A program made the position numbers and the translations under genes. A stretch of 64,000 bases of DNA from Owenia fusiformis (lineage: Eukaryota; Annelida; Polychaeta; Sabellida; Oweniidae), in contig CAIIXF020000004.1 in assembly GCA_903813345.2 (NCBI GenBank), forward strand, positions 2,191,525 to 2,255,524. Direction: 5' to 3'. This document shows positions 12,270-24,400 of the stretch, piece after piece. The notes below the pieces were generated by a model. The model did no database searches. It was not told the DNA's origin and saw only the letters and a program-made list of their open reading frames with translations. The first letter of the stretch is position 1. Every line of letters starts with the position of its first letter.

Positions 12270-12790
12270 ATCTTCGGGTCTTTGCTCGGTGGTAGGTTGT
12301 ATATACACGGGTACTCTTTCCCCTCGTGCATTATATACCTGAAAATGTATCCTACATCGCCATCTTTCATTCAGCTCAACTATAGAACGTCTCACTGCCC
12401 TATGTATCGATCAGGACTTCATTTTATTGGTCGTGTCAAAAGTTTTGGCCAGGTATATTCAATATGGCGGCTTGACGTTTCCCAAGTTGGGCATGCGTCG
12501 ATAATATTTCCGTTTAACCACCATATTGGAAATGGGTATCAAACAATGAATTCAAAAAACGATTAGAACTCCTGATCGCCATAGAAGCACATCCGTGATC
12601 CTACATGCACGGGGAAAGTAGACACATATGAGCCCATATGTAGGCTACAGTTTGAGACAAACAGTAAGCCGCTGACTGGCGCTGATCAAATTTAGATGTC
12701 ACAATTCTTCAGCTGGAGATCCTCACGATGGAGAGCTATACTTTCAAAATCTAACATGGTAGCTCTCGACGTGAGTAAGTCTCTGCTACT
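12270..12790. repeat. Right inverted arm, partner at 6538-6790
   Basis: Reverse complement of the 6.5-kb arm at both ends (GTTGTATATACACGGGTACT near 12295; GAGAGCTATACTTTCAAAAT near 12733), with about 300 extra bases between the matching blocks. The 94-codon open frame in here is repeat sequence, not a gene. Confidence 0.65.
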
Positions 12791-12907
12791 TTTTGACTTT
12801 GAGAGGACGTTTACAGGTTAGTATTAGAATCTTTTGAGGTACAAAGGTATAAAGGCTCCCAAGATCAGTATATAGAGATATATGGGAAAGGGTCCTATAG
12901 CCTCTAG

Positions 12908-13158
12908 GGGCCTACAGTTGGGGACAAAAATAAATGACAGGTCGATTTTCGATCAGCATTTCCTAATTATGGTAGTCTGAAAGCCCATAATTACCAATAT
13001 TGTCTAGATACATATCCCTTAAAATTTGTATATTTTACATTTTGTATAATCTCATCCACTGATTTATGGCCTCTTGTAAATTCTCTTATTTTTAACATGG
13101 GAAATCCTCACTTCAGCAAATCCACCTGTCATTTATTTATGTCCCCAACTGTAGGTGC
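12908..13158. repeat. Inverted repeat, about 31-bp arms
   Basis: Arms 12911-12942 and 13124-13155 (core CCTACAGTTGGGGACA and its complement, continuing into AAATAAATGACAGG). The flanking CCTCTAGGGGCC string is mirrored on the right. A related GGGGGACAAAAATAAAAC string recurs at 13320. Confidence 0.6.
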
Positions 13159-13408
13159 ATTCATGGGGCCCCTCTAGAGTCACAAACCAGAAGTCGAAAG
13201 AAACTGCACCCCCAGTCAAAGTTTATAAACAGTAGTAAGAAAAAGTTTCCTGTCTAGTTTAGAACACTTTGACATGACTATGATCTGTAAACTGAGTTTT
13301 GACAATCAAGTTACTACAGTGGGGGACAAAAATAAAACTCAGCGTTCACAAGTTGTCACAATGAGCTTATTTCCAAGTTTCGTGTCTCAAACTCTCTAGT
13401 ATGTATCC

Positions 13409-13437
13409 AACAGACCGAATATAATATTCGGTCTGTT
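13409..13437. repeat. 29-bp near-perfect palindrome
   Basis: AACAGACCGAATAT followed by its complement around a single central base. The tight hairpin is not part of a larger repeat that can be seen. Confidence 0.7.
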
Positions 13438-14328
13438 ATGATTGATATATTTCCTATGGAAATCGCGGTGATATTTTTTGCACATTAATTTCTCGTTTAT
13501 TATAAGAATGTTCACCTTGAAAATTGGTGAATATGTTGAAGAGATGTTCATCTTAAACTAGAAGCAAAAATATTTGTATAAGGCGGGTACAAGTTGATAT
13601 AAAATAATGAAATGTTCAGACTCACCGAAACTTCAGGATGTGTTCATAAGTAGATCGCGAAATCAATGTCAAGGACGTTTGAGTTCACGAGATCCAAACG
13701 AGATATGCAAATTTTGAACTTTGACAACACATGACCACTTGATTACCTCGGCCTTCTTCATGAATATTTCCGCTCTATTTACTATAAATGAAGAAAATTA
13801 ATCGGGATAATGATAATAAATGACTAGATCTAATAAATTCCCGCACAAATGGAATTTAGCAATACGCTTCCGTAATGTTGCTCCCGCTCCACGTGTTATT
13901 TGTTTACAAATAGACTGACGTCACTGGCTAAATCTCGTTTATCGTGAGAATTGGCATTGCCAAAATGGCTTGACCTAATCAATGGCTTCGCTACAAGAAG
14001 CGTCTGTACATTTTATGAATATCTTCAGTAAGAGGACAATATACGAAAAAATAATATTGTGAGTTCTTTATAAGGTAATCATTCTATCATTAAACAAACT
14101 TATTTGTAACATTTATACAACACCACATTTTACAATAGGTGACTTACAGTCTGAATATTTATTCAGACGAAGGATACAGTCTACAAACTCTCCCAAGCGG
14201 TAGAAAAATAATTCCCGTTCACTAAAGTAGCACAATAAATGAATCCAAAGCTTCATACCTGCAAATAATGGATAAATCCCTACCAAATCGAATGAATGTT
14301 TTCATGAATCGCCATGTTTGTTATCCAA
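13438..14328. other. Spacer, no gene seen
   Basis: Non-coding. No convincing frame, repeat or splice context was seen. Confidence 0.35.
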
Positions 14329-14451
14329 GGACGGTTGACTCCCAGAATGCAACATCAGTTAACCATATTTACTCATGATAGGTTTCAAAATGGCGGAACA
14401 GCATTTTGAAAGCTGGCACGTGTCATGTTGCATTCTGGGAGCCAATCCTCC
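14329..14451. repeat. Small fold-back, 27-bp arms
   Basis: Arms 14329-14355 and 14425-14451 share CTCCCAGAATGCAACAT in opposite orientation, with a 69-base loop. Confidence 0.6.
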
Positions 14452-15292
14452 GTTCCGGCGCAATCGGGCGACAAAATCACCTCAACATTTGAAGAGTCGG
14501 CATAACATGTGAATATCCAATTCAACTTTTGAAGTTCATATTTGTCATTAGGGACACAAATTCCACTATATTTGGACTTACTAAGACGGAGAAAATAGAG
14601 CACTGAATACACTGAGGTAAGAATTTATTACATGTGCGACAGCATGTAATTTTCATAGCTTTTGCAATTCTTTATGATCCCCACTGTACAGTGTAATAGG
14701 CTAAACTCAAAAAAAATAAAAATAACAAAACTGAATCAAAAGGTCTGAATTTGAAACATATGCAGGTAAATTTCCTAACACAGAGACGATAGATTAATTC
14801 ACATACCTTATTTATGTTATCGTATCTGTATGGATGAAACTGGAAGCATATTTTCAAAGAAATGGAGGAAATTTTTGAAAAACAGCGCCAGAAATTTAAA
14901 TCTCGTTTATCATCTCGTTACAAATCTCGAAAGCGAGACGTCAATTAGTGGTAAGTTCAAAGTTTGTTATTTGATATATTTTATGGTTTATTCGGTTGTT
15001 AGTCACCTGTCAAAGTTAATTTTTTGCAAACGATTTATTTCTAACCATGATTGATGAACTGTTCAAAGGTATTTGTATGGGAGGGTACTTTATATCGCAA
15101 GGTTGTTGTAGTGCATTTATGCTGCTTTTTCCTCAGCAGTTGGTCACTTTGTACAGTATTTCAACAAGTTAAACCTAGTCTGGGCCTTATTTCTTATCTG
15201 ACATATCTTGTAGCCCGCCCTAGGTTCAACGTCCGTGCATATTTTGCCTTTGATGTAAAAAATTTAATGGTGGCCTATGGCAGCGCGTTTTA
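14452..15292. other. Spacer, no gene supported
   Basis: Several 60-80 codon frames on both strands, none with splice sites, conserved motifs or partners. Left uncalled. Confidence 0.35.
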
Positions 15293-16303
15293 TTAAGGCG
15301 ACGCTATATTAAATAAAAAGTACAAAAAATGACTGCAATATTTTTTTGATAAAGACACATGTTTTTAAAATCTGTTTACCTTGTATATGAATTGTGTATC
15401 TTGACTAATGAAACATGTCAAAGTTAACATCACAAATAAACGCATTTTTCCAAACTATGAATTGGAGGTGCATGGATCCCCAAAGCTAGCATGAAGAGTG
15501 CGAAGTGAGGCTAATTTTTGAAAGTTTCAAGGAGTAGCCTTGCAGTCACACATTTGCAAGAGTCTAAAATTTCCACAAATCATCTTACCTTTCCCAGGAA
15601 CAACGAAGAAGCATGAAAATGTGCACTTCTTGCATTGTTAGAGTATAATAAAGCTCAAACCATTGTAAATTCTAAATATTTCATGTCCACATTTTGTTTG
15701 CCGGAACTACTTCTAGACTTCCTGATTAATCCTCATGCAAGTTTTGTGACTACACCAAGTGGCATGGATTATCACTTGTATGTTTTATCTATTACAGTGT
15801 CATTATCATGATAGATACATGATAGAGGCTTTATGAATGATAAACAATGGAAACATGAATAAAGATAACTCTGGACTAAAAAAGAGTTCCAGGAAACAAA
15901 ATGGTGGACATGAAATATTTAGAATTCACAATGGTTTGAGCTTTATTATACTCTAACAATGCAATAAGTACACATTTTCGTGCTCCTTCGTTGTTCCTTG
16001 GTAAGGTAAGACTATATCTGGAAATTTTGAATTATTGCAAATGTGTGTCTGTTGCAAGGCACTCCTTGAAACTTTCAAAAAATAGCCTCACTTCGCACTC
16101 TTCATGCTAGCTTTTGGGAGCCATACACCTCCAATTCATAGTTATGAAAAATGCGTTTAAATGTGAGGTTTTCTTTTATGTGTCTCTTTAGTCAGGAAAT
16201 GCATTCACATACAAGGAAAACAGTATACAAAATCTTCTGACTTTATCAAAAAAATATGGCTCCCATGTTTTTGTACTTTTGATTAACTTAAATGTCACCT
16301 TAA
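15293..16303. mobile_element. 1.0-kb TTAA-ended fold-back element
   Basis: TTAAGGCGACG at the left end and, in reverse complement, TTAAGGTGACA at the right. The arms pair over roughly 420 bases each (for example ATGAATTGGAGGTG near 15457 with CACCTCCAATTCAT near 16125), leaving a loop of about 160 bases. TTAA at both edges suggests a piggyBac-like target. No open frame. Confidence 0.8.
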
Positions 16304-16709
16304 AGCGGCTCTAAGGTCTGTGGAGAGAAAAATGGAGAAATTTTACCTTTTCTGAGCTATCGGGGCGAAGTTTGGTCTAACATCTTCTTCCTTATTCCTA
16401 TTTTATAAAAATGTATGCATATGGCAATATTCATCAACCAGTAGAACTGGCAAATCGTTTAGAATCTACAATTCCATACAAGGAGTCCCACTCATAGAAA
16501 CACCTAGCGGGTGAAATTGAAACTAATTTTTCTGGTCGCTCGAATCGATAAAATCTTTGACAGTGTGAGTCTTTTTATGAAAACTTTCTTATAGAAATCA
16601 CTTGACGATTATTAGAAAGCATTAAAAGTTGAATCCGAAGCGTAATCTGAAATAAAAGTTTAAAAAAAATTGCGCGGACGACAGAGAACAAACTTCCGGT
16701 TCAATAAAA
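16304..16709. other. Spacer upstream of the candidate leader exon
   Basis: Non-coding, no repeat recognised. The last part, near 16670-16710, is GC-richer, as near some promoters. Confidence 0.25.
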
Positions 16710-16783
16710 ATGGCGGAGACGAAAGGAGAAAGGATGACGAAAAATTGGAGGATTTTCCTTTGGCCATTATCGATCAATATAAG
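16710..16783 (+). other. Candidate 5' leader exon or short upstream frame of the esterase gene
   Basis: AAAATGGCGG at 16707 starts a 24-codon frame (MAETKGERMTKNWRIFLWPL...) that runs into an AAG|GTACAG donor. If spliced to the acceptor at 18431-18433, this frame would be out of register with the esterase ATG and act as an upstream reading frame. It could equally belong to another transcript. Confidence 0.25.
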
Positions 16784-18433
16784 GTACAGTATGTGCACAA
16801 ATTCTAGTTGCTTACATGGAAAATAGATACATTTTTGAAGGCAACAACATATTCAAAGCTTTCATTTTACGATAGGCCCAGGATCATTGGATACGACTCG
16901 GCAGTCGATGTTCCCACTTTAATAACTAATGGACCGATGCAACCAAAGAAAGCATAGCATGGAAGTTAAACCCAATCACGGATACAGGAACACTCAGATC
17001 AATAAATCAAAGCCGTGGTATTGGGTTTAACTTGTTGAACTAGTCACTGTGTACTTTGTTTTTCTCTGTACTTTTCACTTGTTGCGCAGCTTTATAGTTT
17101 ATGAGTCTCACTTTATAATGATACTTAGTACTCTCTCTTAGTTGTGTCCTTGCAAGGCTAGACTAGATATCTATAGTATTTGATTTGTCAAACCTAAAAG
17201 TAAACCACTTTTTAAAAGAAATCAAAGGAGCTCCGTACAATATAGACTGTGAAAAATAAATTCATATTTTATAAAATATTAAATTTTAAATGCAAAACAC
17301 TGTTTATTATTTGCATGGTTGTGACAAAACATTTTTGCATGGTTTTGCTAACATATGCCAGGACTCGATTGTGAAATGATTCTACTGATGATTACAATTT
17401 CATGTTTGGAGCGACGAGCATACTCTGAAGTGCCAATTGTCATGCAGATCTTTGGTTGAGCCTTGTATGTTATTTTCCAAAAGTTGATTTTTTGGCACAA
17501 GCTGAACCTCAATTGATTCTAACATTTGATTTCATATCACCCATTAGGTTCTATACTTGTGACAAAACATTTTTGCACTTTCTACTTGCTATTAGGCATT
17601 CACTTTAGTTTTTGATATGATTTTTATTTCAAAATGTCTGCCATCAACCTTGGAAATACTTTATGAGCTCTACCAACTAAGCAACTACAGCTGGGCTGCA
17701 GTAGCAACCAGTGTCGTTACACTTTAAAAAAATTAATTAATTAAAAAAATAAGACTTAACTAAAGAATGAGATTGTCACTTACTTACGAGAAGCTTAAGT
17801 AAACAATAAACACACTTGATATTTTGTGCTTTAATTATATTCAAAATTGATGTTTCTTGAAGATGCTATCAAAACCAAATTGAAAATGGTAATCGTGATC
17901 ATGAAAATTGTCAAATATACCAAATATTCCATTCTATTTGGGATGAACACTTTCACTCAGTATACTTCACCAGCCAAAAGAGCATTTAATATTCCACTGA
18001 ACACAGTTCAAGGGGGATATAGGAAAGCCACCTATTTGTCTGTCCATCTGTTCGTTCATTTGCGGTCCATTCGTTTGTTCATTTGCGGTCCATTCGTGTG
18101 TCCTGGCGATGACTCAAATTTATATTGATGGATTTGATTCAAATTTTATAGGCTTATGCCTTATGGTTGAAGGACCACTGCTTAAGAAGTTGGCAGCTGA
18201 ATTTCAAAATTGCGGCCATTTTTCATAAAAAGCATAATCTTTAATAACTCAAATTCCAGCGGATGGATTTTTTGGTTCAAATTGTATATGCTGATACCAA
18301 GGGACAGATGAACTCTGTTCAAGATGAAATTTTCCATATGGCCACTGTTTATCAAAACAAGTTTTGTTCATATGAATTTGCTACTCCTTGGAGTTGCTGT
18401 TTTCTAGTTATAAATGTATTTTGTGTATTTCAG
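16784..18433. other. Spacer or first intron, no gene seen
   Basis: AT-rich. A short tandem-like stretch (TTCGTTTGTTCATTTGCGGTCCA type) lies near 18050-18100. Open frames here lack support. Confidence 0.35.
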
Positions 18434-18465
18434 CCATACAAGGTTGGGATTCCTTACCTGTAATA

Positions 18466-21400
18466 ATGGGGTGTTGTGGAATGCGGGGGCTCATCATTTG
18501 GTCAGCCATAATTGCCGGGCTCGGTTATTACCTATATAGCCCCATACCAGATGGCATCCAAGAGAAAGGAAAGTTGCGGATCGTACTTGCCATGATGAGG
18601 ATATTTAATGACATTGTAAGTTTTAAAGGTCTCCTTGTTAGGGCCAGTGTAATTGTCATCCTGGGTTAATTGTTGTCCTCTTTGTTAGGGCCAGTTTAAT
18701 TATAATCCTTAGGGCTAATTGTCCTTCTTTAAATAACAGTTTCTGGCTCTGGTTGATTATTTTATTATTTGTGAATTTTCATCACTCCTGCTAAGAATTT
18801 CAAAATCAGAGGGTGTTGAAATTTTCATCATTGTAAATTACTACAACCGAAAAACAATTGAATTCAAATGTTCCATCTTATATAAGATCTTATTTCAGAT
18901 TTGACTCTCTAGTAAAATAATTCTTATTTGTAGGGCAATTTTGTTGATTACATTGGGTGGATGGATAACATCACATTTTTGAGAAAACTCTTTAACGCAT
19001 CAGCCAAGAAAATCTTACCACCAAACGACTCAACTATGACGGTAAGTGAGTTAGTTTTTATTATGTCACAATAATATTTGCACATTATGCAGCTACTTCA
19101 CATGCACTTGTGTTAATGCACATTGCTAACTTAAATACCTAATCTTACAGATACAATAGTTAAAGGAATCAGGTTTAATTAACATCATAATATGATAAAT
19201 CGTACATTTTCTTCTCTTGAGATAACAAATGACAGTAAGTTAGGCTGACACATTTCCTCATATTCTTCACATTCTATTATCCCAATGGGAAAGGAGGGGG
19301 GTTGATGATGCTTCCCTAGGGATTTGAGTAAATAGTTCTTTAAAATCTTGATTATTTACCCATGCCTTTAAAATATCATAGATCACATCTTTGAATTTCA
19401 TTGGCTTTTGATTTAATATTTAAATATGAGATGGATGAAACTATGATTTAAATCCACACACTTTATGCTCGAGCACAATCCAAGAGAAAAACACAATAAC
19501 ACAATTTACTTAAATGTGTCCAATACTTAAATAGTCTCTGGTCTGTCTTTGAGTTTTGTGATTACTTCTTGTCAAACATGTTTGATCACATTCACATTGT
19601 AATCTACTTTAACGGGGCCAATAATGCCCTGTACTTATTTGTTTGATATAGTTATGAAATAAAGAAAACATAAATTAAAAAACTTTAATGTAATAACACA
19701 ATTTACAGCGATAACTAAGCATCTGGCCCATAAACATCAATTTTTCTCTAGATGACGGAGCAATACTTCGATGGTGTGCGGGTTTTGGTTTATGATCCAG
19801 CTGGGAGGCCTAAGAATAGTGCAGCAATGGTCTACTATCATGGTGGTGGCTGGGTATTGATGAGTCCAGGTAACCCATGGTAATTTCATCACAGTTATCT
19901 TAACATTAGTATTGAAGTAAAGTCTCAATCACATTTGCTCTATGGCGGGTGTACAGCGGGTGTCATTTCACAAAATAGATATAGAAAATCGACATTGTAT
20001 TGCTTAGCTCTATATTTTATGCTGCATATTTCTCTAGATTTTGGGAAGCTTATAAATGGCTGCCGTACAGTTGCCATAGATCAAATGTGACTGTCAGGCA
20101 TTACTATGGTAACTGACTGCAGAAAAATGATTAAATTTCACATTTAAATCCCAATTTCCTCATTGTTAACAAGATCATGTAGTAATATGTCAATATTGTG
20201 ATCGTTATAATTAATATTTTATTTCATAAACTCTACAAACATGCGATTATTTTTTATTAGACTCCAGATTGAAAATCTGGAGTCTATTGTTTTTGCCTGT
20301 TTTCTTTATTAGACTCCAGATTAAAAATCTGGAGTCTATTGTTTTTGCCTGTTTTCTTTATTATTATTATTAGACTCCAGATGTAAATCTGGAGTCTATT
20401 ACTTTCGTCAGTATTCTTCTTTATTATTCTTCTACACACGTTTTCTCAATAACTAGAAAACATTGAGTCAGGTCCTGTATATGGTTCATTTAGGTCTAGT
20501 ATCTAGTTTCTCGGAAATTGAGTCAATTTTTTATCTAGGTCAAAGGTCAAAAACTAGGTCAAATCTTGTATTTTCATCATTTTACCAATTTTCTCAGTCG
20601 TTTTTCAATATTTTTTCTCGGTCTTTTTTTCATCATGTTTCTTGGAAACAAAGCTAATTCCGTAAGGCAAATCGTTTTTTGATTGCTCTTACCGATTTTG
20701 AAATATGGCGTTCCGGAAAGTAGGTCAAAACAACAAGTTCTCCAAATTCAAAGTATGAGTTATGCATTGGGGGTAGAATTTTGTCAGAAATCGTAATCTG
20801 CAAACCAAATTTGAATCTGACTTCCGGTTCGGAAGTTATGGCGTTTTAAAAGCTCAAAAATCGCTAAATTTGGTGCCCATGTTAAGTCAATGGGAAAAAA
20901 GATTTTTTTGAAGTGAAAAATACGAAATATAGACTGAGTTCAGCTTAATTTAACGAAAGCCTTCAAAAGAAGGGGACCTCAAAAGCCAGTTAGTTTCAAA
21001 ATTTGGACACCAAAATGCCTAGGTCAAAATCTAGGTCAAATTCAAAGGTTTTCCTTATTTTTGCGATTCTGACACTACACTTCAATTATATTCTTCGAAA
21101 TTGTGTATACATGTAGCCAAGAGTGTGCTAATTGTGTTAGCCTTTTGCCGTCAGAAAGTATTTTGACCCACTTTTGAGATATGGTGTCCGAAAAGTAGGT
21201 CAAAATAAAAAATCCCAAAATTTAACGTATGAGTTATGAATTAGAGGTAGAATTTTGTCAGGAATCCGAATCTGCAAACCAAATTTCAATTTGACTTCCG
21301 GTTCGGAAGTTATGGCGTGTCCAAAAAGTAGGTCAAAATAAAAAATCTCCAAATTAACGTATGAGTTATGAATTAGGGGTAGAATTTTGTCAGAAATCCG

Positions 21401-24400
21401 AATCTGCAAACCAAATTTCGATCTGACTGCCGGTTCGGAAGTTATGGCGTTTTGAAATTTCGGAAAAATCGATCTGATGGTATCCTGATAGAAAGTCAAG
21501 AGTAGAGAAGAAAATATTGAAAAATTCATCCATCCTTCCTATCTGATCCTATCCTATCCTATTTTTCCTATCTATCCTTCCTTCGTATCCTTTCCTTCCT
21601 ATCCTATCCTATCATATCCTTTCTTCCTATTCTATCCTATCCTTCTTTCTTATTCTATCCTATCGTCCCTCCCTATTCTATCCTATCCTACCTTCCTATT
21701 TTATCCATCCATCTTTTTCTGGATGACTCAGCTTATTCTGGATGACTCGGCTTATTTTGGATGACTCGGCTAAAAAGGTCAGAATCTGGAGTCTGAAATT
21801 GAACTCGTTCAATTTCCAAAGTCTAGTTATTTTTCTTCCTCCTCACCAAATTTCTCGTCAACTATAACAGCTTACTTAATCCAACTTACATGGTTAACTA
21901 AAGACTGAAACCGGCTTTCTGGGAAATTAGGTCAAATTTTTATCTAGGTCAAAGGTCAAGAACTAGGTCAAATCCAGTACTTTGTCACTTTTTCCCATTA
22001 TCTCGGTCGTCCTTCAATATTTTTGATCCTGGTTTTTTTCATTGTGTTCCTCATAAAAAAGTAGAAAACCTAGGGTCGATTTAGTTTTTTGGTATCTCAA
22101 ACCGATTTCGAGATATCAGTGTCCGAAAACGAGGTCCAAAAAAAATTTCTCAGAATCCAATGTCTAGGATATCAGTCTTATAGGAAATTTTCTCAGGATT
22201 CCGAATCTGAAAACAAAATTTCGATCTGACTTCCGGTTCAGAAGTTATGGCGTTTTGAAAATTCAAAAATCGCTAAATTTGGTGCCCCATGTTAATTCAA
22301 TGGGAAAAAATATTTTTTTGAAGTGTAAAATACGAGATATAGACTTAGCACAGCTAAACATAATGGAAGCCCATAAAAGAAAGGGACCACAAGACCTTGT
22401 TTTCATAAAAATTTGGACACCAAAATGCCTAGGTCAAAATCTAGGTCAAATTCAAAGTTTTTTCTTATTTTTGCGATTCAGACACTACAGATTAATTATA
22501 TTCTTCGAAATTTTGTATACATGTAGCCAAGAGTGTGCTAATAGTGTTAGCCTTTTGCCGTCAGAAAGTATTTTGACCCACTTTTGAGATATGGTGTCCG
22601 AAAGTAGGTCAAACTAAAAAGTTCTCCAAATTTAACGTATGAGTTATGAATTAAGGGTAGAATTTTCTCAGGAATCCAAATCTGCAAACCAAATTTCAAT
22701 CCGACTTTAGGTTTGGAAGTTATGTCGTTTTGAAAGCTCAAAAATCTCTAAATTTGGTGCCCCATGTTATGGCAATGGGAAAAAAGATTTTTTTGAAGTG
22801 TAAAATATGAGATAAAGACTGAGTACAGCTTCACATAATGAAAGCCTATAAAAGAAAGGGACCTCAAAAGCTAGCTAGCTTCACAATTTGGTCACCAAAA
22901 TGCCTGGGTCAAAATCTAGGTCAAATTTATAGTTTTAACTTATTTTTGCGATTCTGACACTACACTTTAATTATTTGCTTCAAAATTTTGTATACAGGTA
23001 GCAAAGAGTGTGCTAATAGTGTTAGCCTTTTGCTGCAGAAAGTATTTTGACCCACTTTTGAGATATAGTGTCCGAAAAGTAGGTCAACATGAAAGTTTCT
23101 CCAAATTTAACGTATGAGTTATGAATTAAGGGTAAAATTTTCTCAGGAATCCGAATCTGCAAATCAAATTTCAATCCGACACCTGGTTTGGAAGTAATGG
23201 CGTTTTGAAAAATTAAAAAATTGGTATTTTGATATCCCATGTTATGTCAATTATCTTTGTCACTATTCATCATTATTCCTTTATCTTTTTTTCAGCATGT
23301 AGCTTAAAGACAGTCCTTTTATTATTGTAACTGTCTTTTTTGATTACTCTTACTGATTTTGAGGAATGGCGTCCGGAAAGTAGGTCAACATAAAAAGTTC
23401 TCAAAATGTAATGTATGAGTTATGACACAAACGTAGAATTTTCTCAGAAATTCGAATCTGCAAACCAAATTTCGACCCAAATTCTGGTTAGATAGTTATA
23501 GCTGTTTGAAGTCTCGAAAAGTCGATATTATGATATCCCCATGTTAAGCCAATGTAGACGAAGATAAGCTACTTAAGAGTTGTCTAAATGTCTGTATTCT
23601 GGATGACTCAGCTTATTCTGAATGGCTCAGCTAACAGTATTTTGGATGACTCAGCTTAAAAAAAGTTTTAAATCTGGAGTCTTAAATTGAACTTGTTCAA
23701 TTTACATGTCTAGTTATTATTATTATTCTTTTTTCTTCCTCCTCACCAAATTTCTCGTCAACTATAACAGCTTACTTAATCCAACTTACATGGTTAACTA
23801 AAGACTGAAACCGGCTTTCTGGGAAATTAGGTCAAATTTTTATCTAGGTCAAAGGTCAAGAACTAGGTCAAATCTTACATTTTCAACATTCTTCATCATA
23901 TCTTCGTCAATATTCTTCGTAACTTCTTCATCTTTTTTTCATTGTGTAGCTTCGAAAAAGGCGAATCAAAGATATGACATCAGAATTTTGATTACTCTTA
24001 CCGATTTTGAGATATGGCGTCCGAAATGTAGGTCACGCCTAAACATGCTCCAAATCGAATGTGTGAGCTATGAAAAAGATGTAGAATTTTCTCAGGAATC
24101 CAAATCTGCAAACCAAATTTCGATCCGACTTCCCGTTCGGAAGTTATGGCGTTTTGAAAGCTCAAAAATCGCTAAATTTGGTGCCTATGTTAAGTCAATG
24201 GGAAAAGAGACTTTTTCAAAGTGTAAAACACAGGATATAGACTGAGTACAGCTTAACATAATGAATGCTTATAAAAGAAGGGAACGTCAAAAGCTACATA
24301 GCTTCAAAATTTGGACACCAAAATGCCTAGGTCAAAATCTAGGTCAAATTCATAGTTTTTCCTTATTTTTACGTTTCTGACACTACACTTTAATAATTTA

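Noticed and set aside
12282-12566. 94-codon plus-strand open frame
   Set aside because: It lies in an inverted repeat arm also present at 6.5 kb.
16710-16783. Start of the esterase protein at 16710
   Set aside because: Splicing to the next exon puts it out of frame with the conserved anchor; the ATG at 18466 is preceded by in-frame stops and fits the family.
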